Assembly: GCA_905250885.1 (NCBI GenBank) | Contig: CAJNOQ010002188.1 | Location: 1-25,740, forward strand | DNA length: 25,740 nt | Reading direction: 5' to 3' | DNA from: Didymodactylos carnosus | Lineage: Eukaryota; Rotifera; Eurotatoria; Philodinida; Philodinidae | Part shown: piece after piece, positions 1-10,261 of the stretch | Position numbering within the stretch: position 1 is the first letter of the stretch | How the letters are laid out: each line of letters opens with the position of its first letter | Made by a program: the position numbers and the translations under genes | The notes under the pieces: model-generated | The model's input: only the letters and a program-made list of their open reading frames with translations | The model's database searches: none | What the model was told of the DNA's origin: nothing

Positions 1-77
1 CGTTCGCGGTAATGTCGTTCGCGGTAATGTCGTTCGCGGTAAAGTCGTTCGCGGTAATGTCGTTCGCGGTAATGTCG
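1..77. repeat. 15-bp tandem repeat
   Basis: Five consecutive copies of a 15-bp unit (CGTTCGCGGTAATGT, with one ATG-to-AAG variant) run from the first base and stop at CGTGTCACG. The array probably continues outside the window, so its full length is unknown. It is GC-richer than its surroundings and contains no open frame. Confidence 0.9.
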
Positions 78-218
78 TGTCACGTGTCCACAGGACACTT
101 TTCACCCTGTCGTGTCCTGGAGGGCAGGGCAGGGCTTTGTGAGACTGAAAAAGGTCTTAAGACCAAGAATAAGCGTCTGTAGCTTAATAATATAAAGTAA
201 TGGTCGGTTTTTGAAATT

Positions 219-475
219 TTGGAATCCGGTAGACTCCGATGGAATCTGATGGACTCCAATGGAATCCGGGATTCTACACTTCTCCCGAAACAGAACAAAA
301 GTGTTCTATATTTTAGGAAACTTTTCTCAAACAGCAGCACAAAAATGTTCTGCTTTGGGGGAAAGTTCCAGAGAATCCAAGGGAATCTTATGGATTCCAA
401 GAGAATCCTATGGAATCCTGTAGAATCATGCGGAATCCTTGGAATCCAGGAGAATTCAGGATTCTAGGATTCCGT
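219..475. repeat. Degenerate GGAATCC minisatellite with internal foldback
   Basis: GGAATCC/GGATTCC motifs recur every 10-12 bases on both sides of a central stretch of about 100 bp. That centre is itself an inverted repeat: CCCGAAACAGAACA near 287 is answered by TGTTCTGCTTTGGGG near 346. The layout, motif clusters flanking a foldback, resembles subterminal repeats of a non-autonomous DNA transposon. Open frames across it are simply the repeat read through and are not genes. Confidence 0.65.
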
Positions 476-488
476 GCTTTTCCCCTTG

Positions 489-1525
489 TAGAAAATTCAT
501 ACGACATTTTGAATTGCAAAAAGACGTTTACTGAGTTATGGGGGAAGAACCAAATTGTATAAGGTGACGTGAAATATTCAGTAAAGATTTTATTTAAAAC
601 ATGAATATTTTGTTTCTTGTTCATATTTCTAACCTATAAGAGTCATAAAAATTGAAAACAGAAACAGAAAAATATGACTGGATTAAAAGAAAATTCTGAA
701 AGAGAAAAGAACAAGAAAACTATACGGCTTGTCCAAACGTAAGGGTGTGACATTTTTGACATAGTACTTCTCAATTTTTATCACAACTATAAGAGGTAGA
801 AAGATCATTCTGCCGCTATTTTGTGCAGTTCACTGTCCTCTGCCTGTGGTAAAAAAATGAGAAAATTTGGGTAATATTTACGGCTTTGAGAAGAAATATT
901 CGGTAAGTGACGGACGTGACAGAAAAAGGTCCTAGATCGAGAGTACATCCAATTTAACGCTAATTTCCTGCGAAATGACTTGAGCAAATGGAAACTGTCT
1001 AGAGTGACGGCTGTAGAAAAGCTTACGAGCTATCCAATACTAAAAAGAATTTTCTTCCAAAGCCTTTCCCTCGCTTATAAATGTCAATAAGTAAATGTGA
1101 CGGCGTGACACACTTTTTGTCAGTGAATTTTCAGGCATTTAATGTCCTCCAAAAAGCTTGATGTTTATATTTGCCATAGATTTGGTGATATTCTATCGAT
1201 TTATGTGACAAATTAGCGTTAAATTGGATGTACTCGCGATGTAGGATCTTTTTCTGTCACGTCCGTCACTGATGTTTGGACAAGGCGTATAGTTTTCTTG
1301 TTCTTTTCTCTTTCAGAATTTTCTTTTAATCCAGTCATATTTTTCTGTTTCTGTTTTCAATTTATATGACTTTTGTAGGTTAGAAATGTGAACAAGAAAC
1401 AAAATATTCATGTTTTAAATAAAATCTTTCCTGGATATTTAAACAAACTTAAACAACTTGGTTTTTTCCCCGTGACTCAGTAAATGTCTTTTGCAATTCA
1501 AAATAAAATTCGTATGGATTTTCTA
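489..1525. mobile_element. Imperfect inverted-repeat (foldback) element, ~1 kb
   Basis: The left end TAGAAAATTCATACGA is answered at the right end by TCGTATGGATTTTCTA. Long arms pair: 584-755 with 1270-1430, and 906-965 with 1203-1262. The left arm carries about 150 bp (756-905) missing from the right arm. The unpaired centre is about 966-1200. No transposase frame is present, so the element is non-autonomous. A second copy of its 830-1142 part lies inverted at 10262-10560 and includes the sequence missing from the right arm, so the left arm is the fuller version and the right arm the deleted one. No clear target duplication was seen. It ends about 70 bp before the leader splice site of the von Willebrand A gene. 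Confidence 0.75.
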
Positions 1526-1620
1526 ATGAGAAGACCGCCAGCAGAGACGAATTATTTAAATACAACGAAATCTTATAACTCTTTTTCTCTTTTTTAGAGT
1601 ATTATTTGGTATCACATACA

Positions 1621-4600
1621 ATGTCTTCAAGAGTACCTTATCCTTCTTCAGCTTCTTCGCCGCCACCACCTTATCCCCCTTCAGCATCACCACCTTATCC
1701 CTCTCCGACATCACCACCTTATCCCTCTTCGGCATCATCACTTTATCCAGAGGTGAGGTCTGTTCACAATGGTTTTAGCACTCTACATGAACAACCACGA
1801 CGGAATTACATGACACCATCGAATGAACGAATGGGTCGTTTTAAACAACTTGTCAATCGTTACGAGATCAATCGCGTTTATGCTACGTGTTTAAGAGATC
1901 TCGAAGGCTTCGAAATTGTTTTTATTGTGGATGATTCTGGATCGATGAACACTCCAGTTGGTAAGGTAAAAGTGTACTAGGATATAAGCCCCAATTTTTT
2001 CTAGTGATTGTAAAATCAAACAAAAACTAATCATAATGAAAATGTGAGACCAGCAACTGCGAGAATCTGTTACGATCAAGGAAATTTTATTTCATTTAGG
2101 CGCTTTAACTTCTCCTTTTGATACAAAAGAAACTAGGTGGGATGAATTAAAGCGAATCGTTTCAAATCGACAATGCATAAAATATGTGAAAAATGAGAAC
2201 GCCACTTGTCGAAGAAAATATAGTGCACTTGATAAAAAATTGTTGACACAGGTGAAAGAATAATATTTGCTACATACCCACGGTATAACTAAACAGATCT
2301 CTTGTTGTGGATGTTGCATCAGTCCTAGACCCAGATGGTGTTGATATTTATTTTTTAAACCGAGAACCACTCTTACATGTCAGGGATTCGTCAGAACTTC
2401 AGCCAACATTTGCTGTTCTACCTGAAGGTATATGTATGCATATTTCATACTGTAATATAAATTTTAAGCCAAATAGTAAATTTTAGGACCGACTCCAATT
2501 GCTCAAGTATTGCGACAAGTTTTAACGGAAAAGAAAATACAAATACAAGAACGAAAACTATTAGTTTTGATTGCAACGGACGGAGTAAGTTCGTATATTA
2601 ATCCATAAAAGCAGCGACACATTCGTGTTTCATGACCACTAGTGATAACTTGATATTTGGAATGATTATAGTGCATACCTGATGCCGTTCATCCAAATTA
2701 GTTTCACATTAATACCTTGTATCATTCACGAGGTTCGAATGTTTCTTCCATTTGATCCTATATAGGGAAGCGTTAAATCGATTTCAGATTATTTCTCTTT
2801 ATCATCAATTTATATTACTCTTCATTGCAGTACAATTTTCACGTTTTTGTTTTATCTTATTGTTATTAGGTGCTTTTTGATCTACGGTCGTTTTAGAAAT
2901 TTTATATTCATAGCATGAAACCACAACCAAAACTCTAGAAGTCATTTGATGAGAAATACGATCGAGTACTGTTAAGTGACGTACAACCCTAGTGAAACTT
3001 CTTGTAACCAACATCGTGACTCCTTGAACTTTTTCAGTAAGCTGTTGGTAAGAAAATGTAAGAATTCAAGAAGTCTAGATCTTGAACATTTTGTAATTTT
3101 CTGACTTCTTGTATCAAGACCTTGGATATTCTTGAATCATCGTTTTATTTTCCACTCTTGTGTAAATATAAGTGCGAATATTTTGACACTTACGAGGGAA
3201 CATATCCAACTATCAAATCGCTTTTCTAACGAAATGCGGTAGCTTATAGGTAATCGATCATGCTGATTCCGAATATGATAGCCGTTTTGGCCCATAAGCC
3301 TTTCCTAACCGGTTTCTCGAAAATCAGTTTTCCAGAAATCTCGAAAAATTCCCAAGAATTTTTCTCAATAAGTCACAACTGTAGCCCGCGAAATTCTGAT
3401 TAAAACGAGACATCTCCCAGTTCTACACGATCTTTCTTTGCAAAGTTATGGAATTCACACGAAAAGCCTAAATTCATCTTTCCTTCTTCTTTCTGTAGCC
3501 CTGAGGTGACAATAAACATTTAGGGCTTTTCGTGTAAATTCCATAACTTTGCAAAGAAAGATCGTGTAGAGCTGGGAGATGTCTCATTTTAATCAGAATT
3601 TCGCGAGCTACAGTTGTGACTTATTTAGGTGACTGAAAGGAGGTTTCTGAAAAACTGGTTTTCCAGAAACCGGTTAGAAAAGGCCTATGGGCCAAAACGG
3701 CTATCATATTCGGAATCAGCATAATCGATTACCTATAAGCTACCGCATTTCGTTAGAAAAGCGATTTGACAGTTGGATATGTTCCCTCGTTAGAATAACT
3801 TAGAATTTTTTCATATGACTCTATATGGTCGTATATCCGATAGCTATGACTGTCATAAATAAAAAAAAATGTAAAGAATTTTGGCATATAATTTTCTACT
3901 TACAATTTGATACCTTCGATGTTCAGAAGTTTGAGGTAAACAGTTTCATATATAAATACTTTCGCACAAGTTTTGAGGATAATCGTCCTTCTGATCGTTA
4001 TGAACACGACTTTGTTGTTGTATTCTACAGTAAAACATTCTCCTTATTTAACTAAATGTGCTCTATCAAACAGAACTAGCGTAAAGCAAAGTGGTTCGAC
4101 TTAATGAGAAAACAAGCCCCTTTATTTCTACCACGTTGTTCTTTTAAGAGGAAATATCGATTCGCTTTGGTTTCTTTCGAAACATCAAGTTAATAGCACT
4201 AATGGTCCATGGAACATAGATGTGTCACTACTTCTATGCCATATTACATTGAAGCAGTTTATTGACTTCTTGTACAAACTTTGCCTACAGGAACCAACGG
4301 ATAACGATGGACGCGTTGATATTCAAAATTTAGAACAAGTTCTCCGAAACGAACGAAATCCCATTGCTCGTATTCCTGTTACATTTATTGCTTGTACAGA
4401 TGACGATTATTCTATCGGGTATCTTAACAACTGGGATGAAACAATTGAGTAAGCAACCTTCGCTTATATGTCTAATATGACCATTGCAGTTCGTATATCC
4501 TTAGTTATGTTGATGTTGTGGATGATTATCGAACTGAAAAGAAGCAAATTTTGAAAATACAGGGTTCAAAGTTTCCATTCAGTTTTGGTGATGTAAGTGC

Positions 4601-4758
4601 AATTTGCATCATTTTTGCAAGCATTAATCTTGTTAACATCATGTTTCCTGCTTTGCTAGTATATTGTCAAAATTCTCTTGGGCAGTATTAATCAATGGTT
4701 CGACGAACTGGATGAGAAAAAAGTTGATGTACGGGGACCATCTTATCAGCACAAATAA
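1621..4758 (+). CDS. von Willebrand factor A domain protein (7 exons)
   Basis: Predicted exons: 1621-1960, 2100-2241, 2297-2427, 2487-2584, 4291-4448, 4490-4592, 4660-4758, giving about 356 residues; phases agree. Residues 5-43 are a Pro/Ser/Tyr-rich tail of YPSSASPP-like repeats. The vWA domain follows. Its metal-adhesion site is visible as DDSGSM (104-109), the Thr in GPTPI, and Asp in ATDG. Later conserved blocks are RIPVTFIACTDDDYS, YLNNWDETI, VVDDYR and FPFSFGDYIVKILLGSI. I recall similar proteins as a multi-copy family in bdelloids; their ligand is unknown, and a metal-dependent binding role is inferred. No signal peptide is seen, so it is probably intracellular. ATG 1621 follows a likely leader splice acceptor (TTTTTTAG, to 1597). 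The exon 2 donor at 2242 (GTTGAC) is weak; residues from about 2163 to 2241 look like extra sequence, so that junction may be wrong or damaged. A TTG at 1606 is in frame but not needed. Confidence 0.8.
2585..4290 (+). other. Enlarged fourth intron of the vWA gene
   Basis: Donor GGA|GTAAGT at 2585 and acceptor CTACAG at 4290 join ATDG to EPTDNDGR in phase 0. The other introns of this gene are 41-139 bp, whereas this one is 1706 bp. A 597-bp palindromic element (3193-3789) accounts for part of the excess. The rest (2585-3189 and 3793-4290) is AT-rich and shows no coding exon that I can support. The splice must remove the long hairpin for the protein to be made. Confidence 0.7.
3193..3789. mobile_element. 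Palindromic MITE, PIF/Harbinger-like, in intron 4
   Basis: Two arms of about 270-280 bp (3193-3472 and 3522-3789) are reverse complements, with a loop of about 50 bp. Ends read CGAGGGAAC and GTTCCCTCG. Both are flanked by TTA (3190-3192 and 3790-3792), which fits the 3-bp TWA target duplication known for PIF/Harbinger elements. There is no transposase frame. The right arm is slightly rearranged near 3625-3660. A degraded piece of the same end appears near 6046-6082. Confidence 0.8.
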
Positions 4759-6045
4759 GAAGAAAAAGGTCGAATTACTATTATTGAACTGTATTTTTGT
4801 TTTCTTCTCTTCCCGCATGTTTTAGCGAAATTCCATTTGAGGTCAAACATATAACGTTTGTTTTCTTTGTAACATGTCCATTTTGTACAGTATCAATTAA
4901 AAAGACTGAATAATGAATGTATTGCTTTTTCGCTATCTGATGTATTTGAGTACGTAAACAACATAATTAAATACATGCTGTTTAGAACAGATTTTCCAGT
5001 ATCATAGAAGTGTTCGGAAGAGTTGGGTAAAAGACTCATGAGTTCACTTCGGAAGCTTAGGGCAGAAAATCTCGAAGAAACTTGAAACTTGTTTCTCAGT
5101 AAAATAATATCTGCAAGCCGAAAAACGTCACAATATACACTTCAAAGTGTTCTCTATAAACTAACAAAATTCGGATGAATCTGAATGAGGGGACGCCCCT
5201 TAAATGTTGAACTTTTGGACATTGTAGTGTACAGTTGATAACCAGAGGCCTACCCTCGTCTCTCCATAATGACCATTTTATTGATTATTCTCTAGGTAGG
5301 TAGAGGAGGAAGTTCTCTATAAGCCTGTCTAAAAATTTTCAAAAACTCCATATCCCAGGCGAACTTCCGGATGTTTTGCTGAAAGCTCTAATGAACATTT
5401 CCAGTTATCCCACTTGGGACAATTGGAAATAACAATAGAAATTGATGGGGTAATTGGATACACCATGTATTTTACACGGGAAATAATTCATTAGTAAAAA
5501 ACAGTTTTCTCGTTAAGCCAATGATACTAATTAATAATTTTTGCACAGGTAAATAGATCAATTACTGCTCTACAAATGGTAAGAATCTCCAAGCTCTACT
5601 CATTAATTAGGCTGAGCTCTAATTAAAAAGGTAAATACTGAGAAATTTTCAAATGTTTCCCATCACAATACACTTGGTCTGATGAAGTAGGATGGTATAG
5701 TTTTTATTTGCTTTAAATATTTGTAATAAATACTTCTTGCTGTCCGTCCCATTCAATATTTGTTCATTCACTGTTCGATGTCGAGCAAATAAAACATTTC
5801 TGTAAATGAAAATAGATAATGAAACTTGACATTATAAAGCTTTTCCATCTCGCCGAAGATTGGCTCATTAGTTCGGAAAATTTGTTCAGGTAGGTATCTC
5901 GTCGTGCTCTACACTCTAGCGCGATCAGAATATCAGCTAAAAGGTCATAGTAAACCTTCTAACATTGAGTTTTCAGAGAACCATCCAACAAGTGCCTTCC
6001 GGCACATCGGGTCTATGATAAGCGTGTTTACTGACTACTTGAAGA
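4759..6045. other. Intergenic stretch with one repeat fragment
   Basis: No gene can be supported here. The 3' flank of the vWA gene is AT-rich; a clear AATAAA close to its stop was not found, although ATTAAA occurs near 4966. Positions about 5090-5215 resemble the right end of the element at 10709-11613: the blocks around AAGCCGAAAAACGTC and CCCCTTAAATGT recur in the same order and orientation. Confidence 0.5.
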
Positions 6046-6082
6046 ACCGTATTTTCAGTTAGAAAGCGATTTAACAGTTGGG
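6046..6082. repeat. Fragment of the palindromic MITE end
   Basis: The block ending in AAGCGATTTAACAGTTGG closely matches the inner part of the right arm of the 3193-3789 element (AAGCGATTTGACAGTTGG near 3758). It is a short relic; the CCCTCG terminus is not present here. Confidence 0.5.
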
Positions 6083-7001
6083 GTGGTTACTTTCTTACTT
6101 TTACTCTTACTTGTACTTACCTGACTATTCTTGGAGAACCTGCTGTAAGGTTTAGAGACATTTGCGTATTTTTGCGTATTCATCATAGATGGAGGATATA
6201 TGGGAGAATATTCTGTGAAACTTTGAACGAGTTTTGACTTGGGATGTGGAGAGGGTGCTCATTTTACTAAAAGTAGCCGTTTAGAAAATTACATAGGAAA
6301 AACTTTTATTTTTTTTCTCAACTATCTCCAACGCAAGATACGAACTTTTTTCAACTTTATATATACTAAATGCTGTGGAGATTCAAGGTTTACAGCCCAT
6401 TTGCTTATCAAAATCTTCATTTTTGGGTAAGTTTCCTTTTTTCACCGATATCAGTAATTACAGGTTAATTTTTTGCGTAGCTGTTTTCCCATACGCCCTT
6501 GAACTTCTTAACAAAATATTTTGTGCCATCGGATAGAGCATGTCTTGAAGTATATTGTTTACTATTTGAATCGTTTAAAAGTCGATTTCGATTTTTCCAC
6601 TTAATGTCCGCCAGGATGCACACTGTGGCGGCGGATTACATCGAAAGAAAATTGTAAAGAATTCTTGAGACTTCTTCAGCTATCTAAACTAAATTGTTAT
6701 TGTATGTGCTCTTAAACTACGGAAAAAATAATACAGAGTGATGTTCAGAAGCGACAATTTTAATTTTTAGAAATAAAAGGTCGCATAGTGGAAAATAGTT
6801 TTTTTGTGTCTTGTCTCATGGTCGAGCTACGTCGCGTGAGGGCCATTTCGACTTTTCTCGACTTCACCGTATATTGGAACTGACATAGTTCATTAGACTT
6901 AACTATTTCTTGATTAAACTGACATATGAATCTATATGACTTTTGAAACTCATCCATCACTTTTTAACAATCTACACATTCATGAATACGCATATGATTA
7001 C
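6083..7001. other. Intergenic stretch, no gene supported
   Basis: The open frames at 6239-6430 (+) and 6760-6960 (-) have no recognisable domain and no clear coding-type codon pattern. TACAGAGTGATGTTCAGAA near 6733 is vaguely like a mariner terminus, but no partner end was found. I see nothing firmer in this stretch. Confidence 0.4.
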
Positions 7002-7009
7002 ATCAGAAT

Positions 7010-7744
7010 TAGGCATGCGCCAATACCAATCATTATTGAAGATATTGTACAATATTATTGGCTATCCAATAATATTGGCTCCCAATATTATTGTATACTC
7101 AATCTATTGGGACCAATAATATTGGTCACTCAGCATATTGGAACTAATAATATTGTACAATAATATTGGGTAATATTGCGTTCCATAATATACTGAATTC
7201 CAACTTTTTAATCTTAATATCATTTACCTTCATAAAAACGTGAGAAAGCATATTCGGATCGGGATTAGGCATGCACCGATTAATAATCGATGTTAGAGCA
7301 TCCAGCAAAGTCGTTCCAAGTCAGTTATAAAAAAGCACTTAGAGCTGCCGAATGTCTCATTTTGTAGAAAAATGTTAAAAATTCTACCAAACTGAAGTGC
7401 AAAAAGACATTTTAGTGTTATCTGCGACAGAAATATAAGCATCCAAAACTGAGCAAAATTGCGAAAAAAGCGACTGTCGATTATAGTGATCGACATTATG
7501 ATTATAGTGCGTTTTCCACTTATTACATTTTCTCTGTACATAACATTTTTTTATAACTGATTTGGAGCGTCTTTTCTGAATGCCCTAATATTGATTATTA
7601 ATCGGTGCATGCCTAATTGGATTATATTTTGATTCAAAACGGGATATAAAGCATGCATCTGTACTGTAAAAGTAGGCCTAGCTCAAGTGACCCAATACCC
7701 AATAATATTGTGAAAACCCAATATATTGTATTAGTGTATGCCTA
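7010..7744. mobile_element. hAT-like MITE with AATATT-rich subterminal repeats
   Basis: The left end TAGGCATGCGCCAATAC is answered by GTATTAGTGTATGCCTA at the right. The flanking 8-mers ATCAGAAT (7002-7009) and CCCAGAAT (7745-7752) agree at 6 of 8 bases, as expected for an old 8-bp hAT target duplication. Positions 7040-7170 are packed with palindromic CCAATAATATTGG motifs, and three or so more lie near the right end. Such subterminal motifs are commonly transposase-binding sites in hAT elements. No transposase is encoded. A second element is nested at 7266-7615. Confidence 0.75.
7266..7615. mobile_element. Nested hAT-like MITE
   Basis: Ends are TAGGCATGCACCGATTAATA and, at the right, TATTAATCGGTGCATGCCTA, so the terminal repeat is close to perfect over about 25 bp. 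It shares the TAGGCATGC start with the outer element but differs inside, so it belongs to a related, distinct subfamily. The flanking 8-mers (ATCGGGAT and ATTGGATT) agree at only 5 of 8 bases. No coding capacity was found. Confidence 0.75.
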
Positions 7745-7913
7745 CCCAGAATTCTGTAAAATCTTTCTCTACTTGTGAATAATTAATATCAAAATGTTTA
7801 TTTATTTCACCTCTACTGCTAATATTAAGTGAAATTTCTGATTTATTTTGAATGACGTAGTTGATGTAACCACTGCCGTTGAATAAATTACCCATGCATT
7901 TTGAAATACCCAT
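7745..7913 (-). pseudogene. Short coding-like exon broken by the hAT element
   Basis: From ATG 7913 the minus strand reads about 56 residues with a strong coding-type codon pattern: MGISKCMGNLFNGSG, then SEISLNISSRGEINKHFDIN, then VEKDFTEFW. The frame runs directly into the right end of the hAT-like element at 7744; the target duplication lies inside the reading frame. No continuation was found beyond the left end of the element at 7001. The family was not recognised. It may be a gene fragment truncated by the insertion. Confidence 0.35.
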
Positions 7914-8039
7914 CGGTGATTATAAAATTCAGAAAAATTTTCAAATTTGCCTATACATAAACGATAATGCAACTGAATAACTTAAAAGCAATTTCATTAT
8001 ACAAACATTTTGGCCATCAACATAAACTTAATCAAATTC

Positions 8040-8164
8040 TTATATTGAACTAGGAATAACGATGCATCTCGAACCCATAACATAGCTATTCGGCCCGTAG
8101 TCAACGCCACAACATTCAGGACCATAATAAAAAATAATGCCGTAATCAACAGAGTCATTTGTAA
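8040..8164 (-). pseudogene. Possible C-terminal exon, unknown protein
   Basis: After a possible acceptor (AAATATAG, exon from 8164) the minus strand reads about 40 residues, TNDSVDYGIIFYYGPECCG followed by VDYGPNSYVMGSRCIVIP, to TAA at 8040-8042. Codons are strongly purine-first, typical of coding DNA. Two Cys are adjacent and a third follows. It lies upstream of the 7745-7913 piece on the same strand, so the two cannot be a simple N- and C-terminal pair in the present order. They may derive from tandem copies or a rearranged gene. A shifted frame with a signal-like start (MTLLITALFFIMV) also exists but has a poorer codon pattern. Confidence 0.3.
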
Positions 8165-9216
8165 CTATATTTATTTTCCTTTTACATGTAAGTTTTAATA
8201 CCTTATTACAATGTTAAAGGAATTTTTGTGAAAGATTTTACCGTATGCAATGATGACTCTGTTATAAAATGGTTATTTCTTGAATAATTGTTTGTTAATT
8301 CATGACTACTATTTTTTTGCTACGTAGTTTTTATTAAACGCTAAGTTAATTCCTACTTTAGTAAGTTATATTTTTGTGTGACTGGGGGCGATCAGGGGTT
8401 TAGTTATCGAACATTAAAGAATGGGAAACGGTTTCTGCTAGAAAATCGCTCTTCTCTTCAGACCCCGAACGTTTTATATATAGAAAGACAGAATTTTTCA
8501 AGTTCAAGATAAGCTACAAATAAGTGTTTCACAAATTAAATATTGAAAAGGATGCTTATTCGTTAATAATAAGTTAATTATATTGAACAATTGTTTCAGA
8601 CAAAAAGGCTGACACAAGCGAAGAAAATCGGATTTTGGGAAATTAGTTTTGATTGCACGTTTCAAATTGCTTGTAGAGTTTTATCCTGTTATCTTGTGAG
8701 GATAAGCTTTTCTTAATTTTGTTCCAGATTGAAAACTGTTTATTCTACATTTACATCCAAATCTAACCTCAACGCTAATATTAATATCGTTAGTTTTTGG
8801 AATTATCTACCTGAACTCTTTCAGATTTTTTCTAAAAACATTTGTGAGTAGTAGGACAAGTTTTTAATATCAGTTTTCACTTGAGAGTAAGTTGGATGGT
8901 TTGTCCTCGACTTGTAATTTTCTTTCAGCAGCTTTCTTTACAAAGCAAAGGCGACTTCTTTGATAAAACATCCCTTGTTTTTGGTATATATTTTATTCAT
9001 TATTTTACCATATGCATCAATATCATAAATGCTCATATCTTTCAATATCACTGAAAATTCAATATCTAGTATAGAATCGATCGGGAATACTTTTAAATAA
9101 CATTGATAAATTTAACATTATTTGCTAAGTAATTATCTTTTATTTCCTTTAATTTCTTTTCAACTGACAATTTGTATACTTTATGAACATTACTCATAAA
9201 ATATTCAGAGAATGAC
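8165..9216. other. AT-rich intergenic stretch
   Basis: I see no domain, no convincing open frame and no long repeat here. An 11-bp inverted pair (AACAGAGTCAT at 8148 and ATGACTCTGTT near 8253) brackets its start and is probably chance. Confidence 0.4.
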
Positions 9217-9400
9217 CTATTCAATTTTTGTTGAAGATAAAACAGTCGAAGGTATTGTTAAGATTTTTCCACATAGTTCTTTCATTTTTTCATCTATTAA
9301 TGTTCCAGGATTCTTTCTTGAATGTTGAATTGCTGATGTGGTCGCTCGTAACGCAGAATTTTTTTTTTTTTTGACTTTAAAGCTGAAAAAAGTTAAACTC
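9217..9400 (-). CDS. Possible terminal exon, hypothetical protein
   Basis: The minus strand reads SALRATTSAIQHSRKNPGT, then LIDEKMKELCGKILTIPSTV, to TAG at 9217-9219, with a coding-type codon pattern. A pyrimidine run followed by CAG (TTTAACTTTTTTCAG, near 9400) could be the acceptor, after which a 14-A tract encodes Lys residues. No upstream exon or start was found and no family is recognised. It may be the end of an otherwise lost gene or part of a mobile element. Confidence 0.3.
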
Positions 9401-9593
9401 CACGTTTCTGTTTCAGAAATCCTGGAATGCCTCAAAATCTCATATCAAAGTTTCGGGACACTAAGTCATAGAAAATGTTTCTAGTAACCTTCTAACAGAT
9501 TTCTCACAGAAAAAAGTCAAAAATATTGGGAGAAACTATTCTAGCTTAACTGCCTATATTCATTCTGAGAACTGGTTAGGATGATTAATCATT

Positions 9594-10240
9594 GCAGTAC
9601 ATCAGTAGATATTTCAACTAATTCCGGAATTCCTAGTAATTCCTCGTAATTCCGCATTGCAGGAATTCCGGGAATACCGCTTCAGAATAAGGTTATATGC
9701 CATTCGTCATTGTAATACATCAGTAGACACTGATCGTAATTCCGGAATTCCTAGTAATTCCCAGTAATTCCTAGTATTTTCTTGTAATTCCGCATTGCAG
9801 GAATTCCGGGAATTCCGCTTCAGCATAAGGTTATATGCCAGTCCTCATTGCAGTACATCAGTAGATACTTCAAGTAATTCCGGAATTCTCAGGAATTCCT
9901 AGGAATTCCGCTTTGAAGGAATTCCGGGAATTCCGCCTCAGAATAAGGTTATATGCCATTCCTCATTGCAGTACATCAGTAGATACCACGAGTAATTCCG
10001 GAATTCCTGGGAATTTCGCATGGAAGTAATTGCGGGAATTTCGTCATAGAATAAGTTGTATAGTTTTGATCATTGCTGTATATCAATAGATACTTCAAGT
10101 AATTCTGGAATTCGTAGTAATTTCTAGTAATTCCGGATTTAAGGAATTCCAGGAATTCCACGTTAGAATAGATGCTGGAAGTAATTCCGGAATTCCTAGT
10201 TACTGATTCCCGGACGGAACTGATTCCGCGATGTTCAACA
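9594..10240. repeat. GGAATTCC higher-order minisatellite
   Basis: A unit of about 108-135 bp recurs five times, beginning near 9594, 9711, 9846, 9964 and 10072. Each starts with CATTGCAGTACATCAGTAGA, then carries several copies of GTAATTCC/GGAATTCC, then ATAAGGTTATATGCCA-like sequence. The palindromic GGAATTCC/CCGGAATTCC cores could form local hairpins. A shorter version of the motif cluster follows at about 10165-10240. No coding capacity is expected. Confidence 0.85.
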
Positions 10241-10261
10241 TTGCGGAATAGGATGACTGCT

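Noticed and set aside
80-624. Three open frames (106, 82 and 78 residues) across the GGAATCC area
   Set aside because: They overlap on both strands and translate the minisatellite and foldback; no domain or start context.
2725-2745. GGTTCGAATG as a tRNA T-loop
   Set aside because: No matching acceptor or D-arm nearby; no tRNA cloverleaf found in the window.
3825-4055. 76-residue open frame in the long vWA intron
   Set aside because: Lies in an intron supported by clean flanking exons; no domain and AT-driven composition.
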